NCBI RefSeq assembly: GCF_013407855.1
Contig: NZ_JACBZH010000001.1
Span: 5,022,001-5,086,000, forward strand
Length of the DNA: 64,000 bases
Source: Actinopolymorpha rutila
GTDB lineage: Bacteria > Actinomycetota > Actinomycetes > Propionibacteriales > Actinopolymorphaceae
Direction: 5' to 3'
Position numbers and translations under genes: made by a program. Numbering within the stretch: the stretch's first letter is position 1; each line of letters begins with the position of its first letter. Shown here piece by piece: positions 56,276 through 64,000 of the stretch. The notes under the pieces are model-generated. The model made no database searches and had not been told where the DNA came from. It saw only the letters and a list, made by a program, of their open reading frames with translations.

Positions 56276-57781
56276 TCAGCCGAGGCCGCGCAGGTACGCC
56301 GCGGTCTCCTCCTCACCGGAGTGCTCGGCCCAGCCGAGCGGCGTCGCGTCGAAGGAGGCTTCGCGCAGCTCGGGATCCGCGCCCTGCTCCACCAGGAACC
56401 GGGTGAGCGGGAGGTTTCCGGCCAGTGCGGCCTCGTGCAGCGCCGTGCGCCGCAGCGGTGGGCCGAGCACACCCCCGCGTACGCCGGCGTTCACGTCGAA
56501 GCCCTGCTCCAGCAGGAGCCTCATGGCCTCGACCCGGCCGGTGCGGGCCACCAGAACTCCGGCGTCCGGGAACCGTTCCCGCACGTGCGCGGGCAAGCCG
56601 GGGTTGACAGCGGTCAGTCGTTCCACCCCGGTCCGGTCACCGGCCACGCACGCGCCGACGAACTCCTGCACCGCGTCCACCCGGCCGCGGTCGGCGCCGG
56701 CGTCGACGAGCATCCGGGCGATCTCGCGTTCGCCCGCCAGCGTGGCCAGTTGCAGGGCGGTGAGGTCGCCGTAGTTCGGGTGGTAGCCACGGCCGTCGGC
56801 GGCGACACCGTGGTCAAGCAGCAACCTGACCCGGGCGGTCATCCCGTGATCTGCCGCCCACCGAAGCTGCTCCTCCACCATCGCGGTGGTCGAGGGGTAG
56901 GTGTGGCTCAGCCGGCGGCGCCACGGACTGTCGAGCTCCTTGCCGAGCCCGAACTCGAACAGCACCTCCAGGTGGTCGTTCGCGGAGGTGAACTGCCTGT
57001 TGTACAAGGCCTGGTTGTCGTTCGGGTCCGCGCCGGCCCGCAGCAGCGCACGGGCCAGCGCCACCGCCTGCCGATTCGGTGACTGAGCCTGCTCGCCGCC
57101 GCCGAACGCTCCGGTGAGCGCGGTGAACGCCGACGTCATCCCCTGCCACAGGCGCCCGGCGTTGGGGTCGGCACCGGCGGCCAGCAAGGCCTCCACCGCC
57201 TCGACAGGTTCGCCCGCGCCGAGGCGCGAGTACGCGAGGTACATCAGCGGCGGCCAGCCGTACGGGCCACCGGCCTGGTCGACCTGGGAACGATCCCGCT
57301 CCAGCGCCTCACGGAGTCCGGCCGCGTCACCGGCCGCCGCCATCGTGTGCAGGGAGAACGCCGCGACCTCCGGGTGGGCACGCAGGAGCTCGCGGGCCCG
57401 GACCGGCCGGTGCGGGGTGTCGCGGGTGTAGTTCAGGCAGGCGAGGTCGAGGAAGCGGTCGGCGAGAGCGGGCAGGTCCTGGCTGTTGGAGAAATCGGCG
57501 TCGGCGTCGGCGTCGTCCACCGGCCGCGGCCAGTAGGAGTACTCCGCGACCACCTCGACGTGGGCCCGAAGCCGTTGCCAGCTGGGGAATCCGTAGCCGC
57601 GCGCGACCACGAGCTGCGCGTCGCTGAGGGAACATCCGCCGGTGAGGTCACGGCGGGAGTCGAACTCCTCGAACGCCGCGAGCGCCTCGGCGTCACCGGC
57701 CTGCGCCCTGCGCTGCAGCGACCTGGCCTGGTTCCTGAGATGCTCGAGACTGGGATTGTCGGGGAGCGGACGAGTCGGCAC
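56276..57781 (-). CDS. Ankyrin-repeat protein
   Basis: A 501-residue protein. The first 90 residues (SLEHLRNQARSLQRRAQAGD, GYGFPSWQRLRAHVE) are a helical head seen in many actinobacterial ankyrin proteins. Ankyrin repeats follow from about residue 120, with recognisable units at VEALLAAGADPNAG, ARALLRAGADPNDN, VRLLLDHGVAADGR, ARMLVDAGADRG, MRLLLEQGFDVNAG and LTRFLVEQGADPEL. No signal peptide or enzyme domain; probably a cytoplasmic binding protein. GTG at 57781 has GGAGG upstream. Confidence 0.88.
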   Translation of the reverse strand: MPTRPLPDNPSLEHLRNQARSLQRRAQAGDAEALAAFEEFDSRRDLTGGCSLSDAQLVVARGYGFPSWQRLRAHVEVVAEYSYWPRPVDDADADADFSNSQDLPALADRFLDLACLNYTRDTPHRPVRARELLRAHPEVAAFSLHTMAAAGDAAGLREALERDRSQVDQAGGPYGWPPLMYLAYSRLGAGEPVEAVEALLAAGADPNAGRLWQGMTSAFTALTGAFGGGEQAQSPNRQAVALARALLRAGADPNDNQALYNRQFTSANDHLEVLFEFGLGKELDSPWRRRLSHTYPSTTAMVEEQLRWAADHGMTARVRLLLDHGVAADGRGYHPNYGDLTALQLATLAGEREIARMLVDAGADRGRVDAVQEFVGACVAGDRTGVERLTAVNPGLPAHVRERFPDAGVLVARTGRVEAMRLLLEQGFDVNAGVRGGVLGPPLRRTALHEAALAGNLPLTRFLVEQGADPELREASFDATPLGWAEHSGEEETAAYLRGLG

Positions 57782-57964
57782 GGCGGCCTCCTTCTCTCAC
57801 GCCCGATGTCCGCATGATCAGGCCGAAAAGGAGGAACCTCGGCTGGGAGACCAACTCAGGTGGGCTGTGCCCTTCCCGCGGACCGGATGCGCCCCGACGC
57901 GCGACCACACCGTACACACGGCCGGCTCCGCCGCGCCAGTCCCTCAAGTCGAGACCACGAGACG

Positions 57965-58570
57965 ATGACCCCGATGACCCCGATGACCCCGACCACCCCG
58001 ACCACCCCGCCGACCCGGATCACGACCTTCGGCCATGGCACCGCCACCGCTGACGCCACCGTCGAGCTGCTGCGTGGCGCCGGAATCACCACGGTGGTGG
58101 ACGTTCGGACCGCACCGGGCAGCCGCCGCCACCCGCAGTTCTCCCGGGCAGAGCTCGAACGCTGGCTGCCCGAGCACGGGATCGGCTACCGCTGGGAACG
58201 CCGGCTCGGCGGCTTCCGCAAGGTCGCACCGGACTCGCCGGACTCGGCCTGGCGAAACGACGCCTTCCGGGGGTACGCCGGGCACATGCGCACTGCGGAG
58301 TTCCTGGCCGGCATCGACGACCTGCTCGCCGGAGTAGCCGAGGACAGCTCCGGCGCGACGGCGATCATGTGCAGCGAGAGCCTGTGGTGGCGGTGCCACC
58401 GGCGGATGATCGCCGACTTCCTCGAACTGGTGCGCGGGGTCGAGGTGCGGCACCTGTTCCCGGACGGTTCGGAGGCCGCGCACCAGCCCGGCCCGGGGGT
58501 GCGGGTGCGTTCGGATGGCCTGCTCGTCTACGACGGTGGGCAGGCCAGCGTGTTCGACGACCCGGAGTAG
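57965..58570 (+). CDS. DUF488-family protein
   Basis: A 201-residue protein of the DUF488 family. Marks: TTFGHGTATADATVELLRGA, VVDVRTAPGSRRHPQF, and MCSESLWWRCHRRMIADFL, where the Cys and the CHR/H pattern are conserved. The family function is unproven. The N-terminus is a run of MTP/TTP tripeptides from a 9-base DNA repeat (about 57965-58010), so the true start may be any of the ATGs at 57965, 57974 or 57983. Confidence 0.88.
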   Translation: MTPMTPMTPTTPTTPPTRITTFGHGTATADATVELLRGAGITTVVDVRTAPGSRRHPQFSRAELERWLPEHGIGYRWERRLGGFRKVAPDSPDSAWRNDAFRGYAGHMRTAEFLAGIDDLLAGVAEDSSGATAIMCSESLWWRCHRRMIADFLELVRGVEVRHLFPDGSEAAHQPGPGVRVRSDGLLVYDGGQASVFDDPE

Positions 58571-58766
58571 GCCAGGAATCTTCGCGTACGCAGGGGTCCG
58601 GTTCGCCGCGTTCGCCCCGGATGCGCCACCGGACGAGTCCGGACAACAACGCGTTCGGCGGCTCTGAGTTTTTGTCACGTGTAACGAGCGACGCGGCCGG
58701 TTCGGGCTTTGTGTGCAACGGAAAATAGCCCTCCGACGCCTCGGCGTGCGACTAGCGTCACCAGTC

Positions 58767-60014
58767 GTGAGCACACAGTTGCCTCTGCGGGCCAGGCTCG
58801 CAGCCACGGCCACGCGTGGTGTGGCCGCCTTCTCCCGGGCGACCGGGCGCGGCGACGGATCGGTGATCGGCGGCCGCGTCGGGCTCGGCATCGATCCCCG
58901 GCTTCTCCGCCGGCTCGCGGCCAACCGGCAGGTGGCGTTGGTGTCCGGCACCAACGGCAAGACCACCACCACCCGGCTCACCGCGGCGGCCATCGGGGTG
59001 CTCGGCCCGGTGGCCAGCAACCCCTTCGGCGCCAACCTGCCGAACGGCCACGTGTCCGCGCTGGCGCTGGCCCCCGACACCGACCACGCCGTCCTGGAAG
59101 TGGACGAGCACTATCTCCCGCACGCCTGTGACGCCGCACAGCCGCGGGTGATCGCGATGCTCAACCTCACCCGCGACCAGCTGGACCGGGCCATGGAAGT
59201 CGCGATGATCGCGAAGCTGTGGCGGGACACGGTTCGCGGTCGCCACCTGCACGTCGTGGCCAACGCCGACGACCCGATGGTGGTGTGGGCGGCGGACGCG
59301 GCCGAGGAGGTCAGCTGGGTGGCCGCCGGCCAACGCTGGCACGACGACTCCGCGGTCTGCCCGGAGTGCGGCAGTGCCATCGAACGCGTCCCGCACGCGA
59401 ACGGTACGGCTATCCACTGGCGGTGCACCGGCTGTGCGCTGGCCCGGCCGAAGGCGCAATGGACGCTTGACGACGAGGCCGTGATCGATCCCGACGGAAA
59501 CCGCCACGATGTCAAGCTGAACTTGCCTGGCCGGGTCAACCGGGCGAACGCCGCGATGGCGCTGGCGGTCGCGGCGCGGTTCGGTGTACGCCCGAACGAC
59601 GCACTGCCGCGGCTGGCGGAGGTCACCTCGGTCGCCGGGCGCTACGCGGTCGTGGAGCGCGACGGCAAGGCGATCCGGCTGCTGCTGGCGAAGAACCCGG
59701 CCGGCTGGCTGGAGGCGTTCGACATGGCCGAACAGGCGCCGACCCTGCTGTGCATCAACGCCCGCGACCCCGACGGCCTGGACACCTCATGGCTGTTCGA
59801 CGTGGACTTCGCGCCGCTGCGCGGGCGCCGGGTGCTGATCAGCGGCGACCGCGCGTACGACCTCGGGGTCCGGCTGGCCGTGAACGGCGTCGACTTCGTC
59901 CACGTCCGATCCTTCACCGACGCGCTGGCGGCGATGCCGGACGGGCGGGTGGAGGCGATCGCCAACTACACGGCCTTCCAGCAGATCAGAGCGGAGCTGA
60001 ATCGTGTCGACTGA
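58767..60014 (+). CDS. murT: Lipid II isoglutaminyl synthase, Mur-ligase subunit
   Basis: A 415-residue Mur-ligase-like subunit. With GatD it amidates the D-Glu of lipid II stem peptides to D-isoglutamine. ATP loop SGTNGKTTTTR (60-70), the EVDEHYLP and MLNLTRDQLDR segments, a four-Cys zinc ribbon (VCPECGSA and RCTGC) and the C-terminal DUF1727 region. GTG at 58767 is chosen; TAGCGT lies about 9 bases ahead, so the mRNA may be leaderless. Overlaps gatD by 11 bases. Both subunits are required for activity in known Gram-positive systems. Confidence 0.94.
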   Translation: MSTQLPLRARLAATATRGVAAFSRATGRGDGSVIGGRVGLGIDPRLLRRLAANRQVALVSGTNGKTTTTRLTAAAIGVLGPVASNPFGANLPNGHVSALALAPDTDHAVLEVDEHYLPHACDAAQPRVIAMLNLTRDQLDRAMEVAMIAKLWRDTVRGRHLHVVANADDPMVVWAADAAEEVSWVAAGQRWHDDSAVCPECGSAIERVPHANGTAIHWRCTGCALARPKAQWTLDDEAVIDPDGNRHDVKLNLPGRVNRANAAMALAVAARFGVRPNDALPRLAEVTSVAGRYAVVERDGKAIRLLLAKNPAGWLEAFDMAEQAPTLLCINARDPDGLDTSWLFDVDFAPLRGRRVLISGDRAYDLGVRLAVNGVDFVHVRSFTDALAAMPDGRVEAIANYTAFQQIRAELNRVD

Positions 60015-60744
60015 CAGTGCACTGCGCATCGTGTGGGTGTACCCCGATCTGTTGTCGACGTACGGCGACCGGGGGAACCTGCTGATCCTCGCCCAACGGG
60101 CCCGCCTGCGCGGAATTCCCGTGCAGAGCGAGGAGATTCGTACCGACGAACCGATCCCCAGCGACGCCGACGTCTACCTGCTCGCCGGCGGGGAGGACGC
60201 CCCGCAGACCCTGGCCGCCGAGCGCATGCTCGCCGACGGCGGACTGCGGCGGGCGGTCGAGCACGGGGCGATCGTCTTCGCGGTGTGCGCGGGCTACCAA
60301 CTGGTGGGCTCGTCGTTCGCCGCACGGGGCCGGCAGTACGCCGGGCTGGACCTGTACGACCTGAGCTCGGACCGCGGGCCGAGCCGGGCCGTCGGCGAAC
60401 TCGCCGGACCGGTCGACCCGGCCCTGACCCTGCCGCTGCTCACCGGGTTCGAGAACCACGGCGGGCGTACCCATCTCGGTCCGGGTGTGCGCCCGCTGGC
60501 CACCGTCTCGGTCGGCGTCGGCAACGACGGACACACCGAAGGCGCCTGGACGAAGGGCTTCATCGGGACGTACGCCCACGGACCGGCGCTGTCCCGCAAC
60601 CCGGCCCTGGCCGACCTGGTGCTCCGGTGGGCGACCGGCCGGGACTCCCTCGAACCACTGGACGACACCTGGCACGACAAGCTGCGCAACGAACGCCTGG
60701 CCGCGCTCGCCGCGCGCGGCAAGGACCTCCGCCACGTCGCCTGA
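60004..60744 (+). CDS. gatD: Lipid II isoglutaminyl synthase, glutamine amidotransferase subunit
   Basis: A 246-residue class I-like (CobB/CobQ-type) amidotransferase that supplies ammonia from glutamine to MurT. Start RIVWVYPDLLSTYGDRGNLL is diagnostic; the nucleophile is Cys95 in AVCAGYQLVG and the catalytic His lies in GTYAHGPALSRNP. GTG start at 60004 overlaps the murT stop by 11 bases, giving coupled synthesis of the heterodimer. Convergent with the YdeI-like gene 9 bases further on. Confidence 0.95.
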   Translation: MSTDSALRIVWVYPDLLSTYGDRGNLLILAQRARLRGIPVQSEEIRTDEPIPSDADVYLLAGGEDAPQTLAAERMLADGGLRRAVEHGAIVFAVCAGYQLVGSSFAARGRQYAGLDLYDLSSDRGPSRAVGELAGPVDPALTLPLLTGFENHGGRTHLGPGVRPLATVSVGVGNDGHTEGAWTKGFIGTYAHGPALSRNPALADLVLRWATGRDSLEPLDDTWHDKLRNERLAALAARGKDLRHVA

Positions 60745-60753
60745 CCTGACGGC

Positions 60754-61227
60754 TCAGGGGCGGGGACGCTGCTTGCGGCCCTCCTTCAACCACCCGACGG
60801 TGCGCTCGATCCGGGTCTCCCGCTCCTGCGGCCGGCGCTTGGTCGCCTCGATCCAGGTCAGGTAGCCCTTGCGGTAGAACTGCGCGAGCGAGTCGAAGAA
60901 GGCCCCCGCCTCCGGGTCGGACTCCAACGCGGCGGCGACGTCGGCCGGCAGATCGGCGCGCTGCGGGCCCTCCGCCGTCACGACGACCCTGACGGTGCTG
61001 CCGATCTCGACCGGGTGGTCGCGCCGCCACGCCGGGGTGAGAACGATGCCAGGTCCGTCGTCGAGCCGCTCGACGACCGCGCGAACCTTGCAGCCGTCGA
61101 CCGTCCCGGTGACGTGGTGGCGCGGCTTGACGCCCCACACCTCGTCCGGGTCGAACGGCAGCGGGACCGTCACCCGGTGCCGGCTCCCCTCGGCGACGGT
61201 CGCGGTGAAGCTTCTGGTCTCGGCCAT
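60754..61227 (-). CDS. YdeI/OmpD-associated DUF1905 protein
   Basis: A 157-residue protein with an N-terminal DUF1905 beta barrel (about 1-85, SFTATVAEGSRHRVTVPLPF...HHVTGTVDG) and a C-terminal YdeI-like helical tail (ALESDPEAGAFFDSLAQFYR, GYLTWIEATKRRPQERETRI). The family is small, cytoplasmic and of unknown biochemical function. The ATG at 61227 matches the family start; the longer open frame to 61779 is not coding. Confidence 0.85.
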   Translation of the reverse strand: MAETRSFTATVAEGSRHRVTVPLPFDPDEVWGVKPRHHVTGTVDGCKVRAVVERLDDGPGIVLTPAWRRDHPVEIGSTVRVVVTAEGPQRADLPADVAAALESDPEAGAFFDSLAQFYRKGYLTWIEATKRRPQERETRIERTVGWLKEGRKQRPRP

Positions 61228-61308
61228 GTCAGATGGTTGCACGGCCCGGGCCGGACGACGAGGGACCGGCTGACCCGGACCGACCTCAACGCTGACGACG
61301 CCCCGGTC

Positions 61309-61434
61309 TTGACAGCGGTGGCCGGCCTGGGCAATAACAGCGGCACATGGACCGAACGAGGTCCGCGACGGGCACGTCGGCATCCGGTCCATGGGCCGCC
61401 TGACCCGGCCCCGCTCCCGGCGGGATCGGGTCAG
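61309..61434 (+). promoter_or_regulatory. Structured leader before a small membrane protein gene
   Basis: A perfect TTGACA (61309-61314) is followed after 17 bases by CAATAA (61332-61337). Downstream are two inverted repeats: CATGGACCG (61346-61354) with CGGTCCATG (61385-61393), and CTGACCCG (61400-61407) with CGGGTCAG (61427-61434). The second lies just before the AGGAAG ribosome binding site. No ORF is credible in 61228-61452. Confidence 0.45.
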
Positions 61435-61452
61435 CGCAGGAAGGGCGCCGCG

Positions 61453-61719
61453 ATGAGCTACTCGCCGATGACCCCCGAGGATTCCCTCGCCATCGCCAGG
61501 CTGGTGGTCGCCGTCTTGTGGGTGCTCGGCTCGCTCTATGCCTGGGCCCGAACGGGCTTTGCGCACGATGATCCCTGGCTGTTGCTCGTGGTCCCCGCCA
61601 CCGGGGTCTGGTGGGGACTCGTAGCGGGATTCGTCCTGGGCATTCTGGGGCTGATCTTCGAGAGCCGGTTGCTGACCGCGTACTGGTGGTGGAAGAACAG
61701 GCCCGGAAAGAAGGCATGA
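61453..61719 (+). CDS. Small two-helix membrane protein
   Basis: An 88-residue protein with two predicted membrane segments (about 14-31, IARLVVAVLWVLGSLYAW; and about 43-70, LLLVVPATGVWWGLVAGFVL then GILGLIF) and a basic tail (NRPGKKA). AGGAAG lies about 11 bases before the ATG at 61453. No known family recognised. The structured leader and promoter-like TTGACA upstream support an independent gene. Confidence 0.68.
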   Translation: MSYSPMTPEDSLAIARLVVAVLWVLGSLYAWARTGFAHDDPWLLLVVPATGVWWGLVAGFVLGILGLIFESRLLTAYWWWKNRPGKKA

Positions 61720-61762
61720 GAGAAACCCACCGGCATCGGCCCGGCGCGGTCGATCTCGACGG

Positions 61763-62740
61763 TCACAGTCCCCGTACACGCAGCCAGCGCAGGCACGCCA
61801 GGCCCTGCGCGCGCTGGAACGCCCGCACCGTCGGGATGCCCGGCGGCGGTGGCTGCAGGGACTTCGACACGAAGTAGCCCGCCAACGCGACGATCACGGC
61901 GGTGATCGCATCCTTGTCCGCTGACCGGGCCAGCGGATGGGTGCGCAGCAGCTCCTCGGGTTCACCCGCGCCCTGCATGGTCATGCTCGGCAGCGCCAGC
62001 ACCAGGTCGACCCAGGCGGCGCCGACCATCGCGGCCGGCCAGTCGACGAAGTACACCCCGTCGCCGGTGAGGAGAACGTTGTCCGCGCGGATGTCCCCGT
62101 GCAGGAGCGTCTCTCCCCGGGCGGCCGTCAGCCAGTGCGTCTCCCACGTCGCCAGGTCGGCGAGGCGCTCCGCGGCCCAGGGGTCGACCTCGGCCAGCCG
62201 CGGATCGGGCCGGTCCAGCAGACCGCGCCAGCCGGAGAACTCCTCGTCCAGGACGTCGATCGGACGTACGTCCAGCCCGGGCGGTGCCGGGGTCATCGCG
62301 GCACCGAGGTCGGTGAGTGCGGCGAGTACTCGGTCGCGCTCGGCCGGGACCCACGGCAGCGTGGGCGAGTCGCCGGTCAGCGCCTCGAACACCAGCACCA
62401 CCCAGTCGCCGTCGTCGTGTGACCACAACAGCTTCGGGACGGGGGCGGACGCGGGGAGCTGAGCCGCGATCGCGGCCTCGCGCCGGTGTATGCCAGGTGA
62501 CACCGGGTTCGGAGCCGAGCTGACCGCCTTGGCGAACACCTGCCGTCCGTCGGCGAGCCGGAGCACCGAGGCCAGTCCGGGCGAGAAGCCGCCCGCCCTG
62601 CTGGCCGCCGCGACGACCGAACTCCCAAGCCGGCTTTCGATCTCGGCGCGAAGCCCGTGCGGAAGATCCGGCCACAGCAGGCGGTTGCCGCCTCGTCCGT
62701 GCAACGTGTCGACGTGCGGCTCTTCCTGCTCGGCGGTCAT
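61763..62740 (-). CDS. APH-family phosphotransferase
   Basis: A 325-residue aminoglycoside-phosphotransferase/choline-kinase-like kinase. Motifs: RQVFAKAVSS with the ATP lysine, LLHGDIRADNVLL (catalytic loop, HGDxxxxN) and VYFVDWPAAMVGA (metal Asp). These small-molecule kinases phosphorylate hydroxyls on antibiotics, sugars or choline-like compounds; nothing shows aminoglycoside resistance specifically. ATG at 62740 with a G-rich stretch upstream. Isolated gene; the fold also appears as the C-terminal half of the fusion at 966-3026. Confidence 0.85.
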   Translation of the reverse strand: MTAEQEEPHVDTLHGRGGNRLLWPDLPHGLRAEIESRLGSSVVAAASRAGGFSPGLASVLRLADGRQVFAKAVSSAPNPVSPGIHRREAAIAAQLPASAPVPKLLWSHDDGDWVVLVFEALTGDSPTLPWVPAERDRVLAALTDLGAAMTPAPPGLDVRPIDVLDEEFSGWRGLLDRPDPRLAEVDPWAAERLADLATWETHWLTAARGETLLHGDIRADNVLLTGDGVYFVDWPAAMVGAAWVDLVLALPSMTMQGAGEPEELLRTHPLARSADKDAITAVIVALAGYFVSKSLQPPPPGIPTVRAFQRAQGLACLRWLRVRGL

Positions 62741-62812
62741 CCCCCGATGATGGCAGCGCCTCTCGCCGTGCGCGACCAGGTTTCGCTCCGCCCCGCTACT
62801 TCGTACGCCCGG

Positions 62813-63529
62813 CTACTCCCTGCGGCCGGCCCAGGTGCCGCGGACATGGCCGAGATGCCGGTGCATCAACGCCCGTACGGCTTCGCCGTCGCCGGCTGCC
62901 AACAGGTCGAGCAGCGCGAGGTGTTCCCGGGCAGACGCCACCAGCACACCGCGCTCGGCCAGATGGCCCAGCCCGAACAGGCGGGTACGTTCCCGGAGTT
63001 CGGCCACGGTGTCCACGAGGGTGGCGTTCCCGGCCAGTCGCAGCAGGTCGAGGTGGAACCGCCGGTCCGCCTCGACGTAGCCGATCAGGTCACTCGCCCG
63101 GGCGGCGTCCACGATCGTCTGGGCGAGCGGCCGAAGCTCCGCGTACGCCTCGGCCGGGACCTCGCCCGCGAGCCCGGTCACGGTCGGCACCTCGATCAGC
63201 CGGCGGAGCTCGGTGATGTCGTCCAGCTCGGCCTCGGACACCTCGGTGACCCGAAACCCCTTGTTTCGTACGACTTCCACCAGCCCGGTCCGGGCCAGGT
63301 CGAGCATCGCCTCCCGCACCGGCGTCGCGGATACCCCGAACCGCGCGGCCAGTGTGGGTGCGGAGTACACCACGCCCGGGCGCATCTGACCTGACACCAG
63401 CGCAGCCCGCAGGGCAGCGGACACCTCGTCCCGCAGGCTTCGAAATCCCCGCAGGGGCGGGAAATCCGGGGTGCTCTGGCCGGTTTCGTCCACGGCGTCC
63501 ACGGGGCTCACGGGGCTCACGGGGCTCAC
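62813..63529 (-). CDS. GntR-family (FadR-type) transcriptional regulator
   Basis: A 238-residue repressor. The winged helix (about 25-85: LRDEVSAALRAALVSGQM, FGVSATPVREAMLDLARTGL) is GntR, and the FCD-type helical effector domain follows (about 95-225) with metal-binding pattern residues (DRRFHLDLLRLAGN, HLALLDLL, HRHLGHV). GTG at 63529 overlaps the proline-racemase stop by 4 bases; in-frame GTGs at 63520, 63511 and 63502 come from a 9-base repeat and are possible alternatives. Coupling suggests it controls proline/hydroxyproline catabolism. Confidence 0.88.
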   Translation of the reverse strand: MSPVSPVSPVDAVDETGQSTPDFPPLRGFRSLRDEVSAALRAALVSGQMRPGVVYSAPTLAARFGVSATPVREAMLDLARTGLVEVVRNKGFRVTEVSEAELDDITELRRLIEVPTVTGLAGEVPAEAYAELRPLAQTIVDAARASDLIGYVEADRRFHLDLLRLAGNATLVDTVAELRERTRLFGLGHLAERGVLVASAREHLALLDLLAAGDGEAVRALMHRHLGHVRGTWAGRRE

Positions 63530-64000
63530 AGGGAGAATCCGTGCGGGAACGGGTCCTCCGGGTCGAGGAAGTACTGCGCGGTGCCGGTGAGCCAGGCCCG
63601 CCCGGTCACCGTCGGCACCACGGCGGGGAGGCCACCGACGGTCGTCTCGGCCAGCAGCCGGCCGACGAACGTCGTACCGATGAAGGACTCGTTGACGAAG
63701 TCGCGGTCCAGTTCGAGCAGGCCACGGGCATGTAGCTGTGCCATCCGCGCACACGTCCCGGTGCCGCAGGGCGAACGGTCGAACCAGCCCGGGTGGATCG
63801 CCATCGCGTGCCGGGAACGGTGCGCGTCCGAGCCCGGTGCGGCGAGGTAGACGTGGTGGCACCCGGAGATCTCGGGGTTCTCCGGGTGGCGGGGCGGCGC
63901 GGCCTCGTTGATCGCCGCCATGATCGCCAGCCCGGCGTCAAGCAGCGCTTGCTTGTTCGAACGGTCGAAGGTGAGCCCGACGCGTTCGGTCTCCACGACG
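63526..64000 (-). CDS. Proline racemase/4-hydroxyproline epimerase family, cut by window edge
   Basis: The C-terminal 157 residues of a proline racemase-like cofactor-independent epimerase; the gene continues past base 64000. The second catalytic cysteine is visible in DRSPCGTGTCARMAQLHARG, and ESFIGTTFVGRLL is a family segment. The Cys (not Thr) at this position fits racemase/epimerase rather than trans-3-hydroxyproline dehydratase. With the coupled GntR gene this looks like a hydroxyproline catabolic operon; the first catalytic cysteine lies outside the window. Confidence 0.88.
   Translation of the reverse strand, partial: VVETERVGLTFDRSNKQALLDAGLAIMAAINEAAPPRHPENPEISGCHHVYLAAPGSDAHRSRHAMAIHPGWFDRSPCGTGTCARMAQLHARGLLELDRDFVNESFIGTTFVGRLLAETTVGGLPAVVPTVTGRAWLTGTAQYFLDPEDPFPHGFSL

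Noticed and set aside
61763..62740. Aminoglycoside resistance gene
   Set aside because: Only the general APH fold is supported; nothing shows antibiotic specificity or transfer.

Overview
The window is very GC-rich, almost fully coding and rich in GTG starts and 4-base start/stop overlaps. It carries an actinobacterial HadA/HadB-MurB-RpmG block, a MurT/GatD pair, an HspR (HAIR) operator, a REP13E12-type HNH protein and an F420-type (LLM class) oxidoreductase. This fits a chromosome segment of a free-living Actinomycetota. The many secreted carbohydrate-active proteins and sugar oxidoreductases resemble soil Propionibacteriales such as Actinopolymorpha or Kribbella, but the genus is a guess. 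I see no prophage, insertion sequence, CRISPR array or rRNA operon; it reads as core plus ordinary accessory chromosome.

Layout. 1-5.6 kb: end of an aspartate-type aminotransferase, then a fused adenosine deaminase/phosphotransferase, facing a minus-strand block tRNA-Thr, tRNA-Met, rpmG, hadA, hadB, murB. 5.8-11.3 kb: a glycerophosphodiesterase with a lamin-tail-like domain, then a sugar cluster (epimerase; divergent Gfo/Idh dehydrogenase, TIM-barrel isomerase and DeoR regulator, all translationally coupled). 11.4-16.3 kb: membrane hydrolase, GAF-PAS-GGDEF diguanylate cyclase, TerC protein behind a yybP-ykoY (Mn2+) riboswitch, and Hsp20 behind a HAIR operator. 16.4-21.6 kb: serine hydrolase, GMC oxidoreductase, and a secreted sensor/ECF sigma/Ser-Thr kinase module. 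21.8-35 kb: glycan and sugar functions (Gfo/Idh, secreted GHL10 hydrolase, GH32 with a coupled kinase, MFS, NAD epimerase, secreted PIG-L/CBM9 protein, secreted DUF4832 protein). 35-44.5 kb: Nudix-GNAT fusion, 13E12 HNH protein, BadF-type sugar kinase, YceI, MerR with deaminase and LLM oxidoreductase, sugar porter, and a repeat-rich membrane protein. 44.6-48.3 kb: sulfotransferase, PP2C phosphatase, aminotransferase, aldo/keto reductase. 48.4-52.1 kb: cobalamin riboswitch, fused CobT-CobU, CobS, ECF-transporter S component. 52.4-56.2 kb: heterodimeric ABC exporter. 56.3-64 kb: ankyrin protein, DUF488, MurT-GatD, YdeI-like protein, small membrane protein, phosphotransferase, and a GntR regulator coupled to a proline racemase cut by the right edge.

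How the parts work together. The murB/had/rpmG and murT/gatD groups serve envelope and translation. The cobalamin genes perform lower-ligand activation and nucleotide-loop assembly, with uptake suggested by the S component, under B12 control. The sugar genes form several small regulons, each with its own regulator or palindromic site. The signal proteins (ECF sigma, kinase, PP2C, GGDEF) are dispersed.

Most noteworthy are the deaminase-kinase fusion, the TerC riboswitch whose 3' strand can pair with the ribosome binding site, the ECF/kinase gene pair separated by a 17-base palindromic gap, a paired DnaA-box motif at 38.02-38.07 kb, a transporter frame lacking any normal start, and several tandem-repeat tracts. 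I found no clear case of an entirely new multi-gene system.
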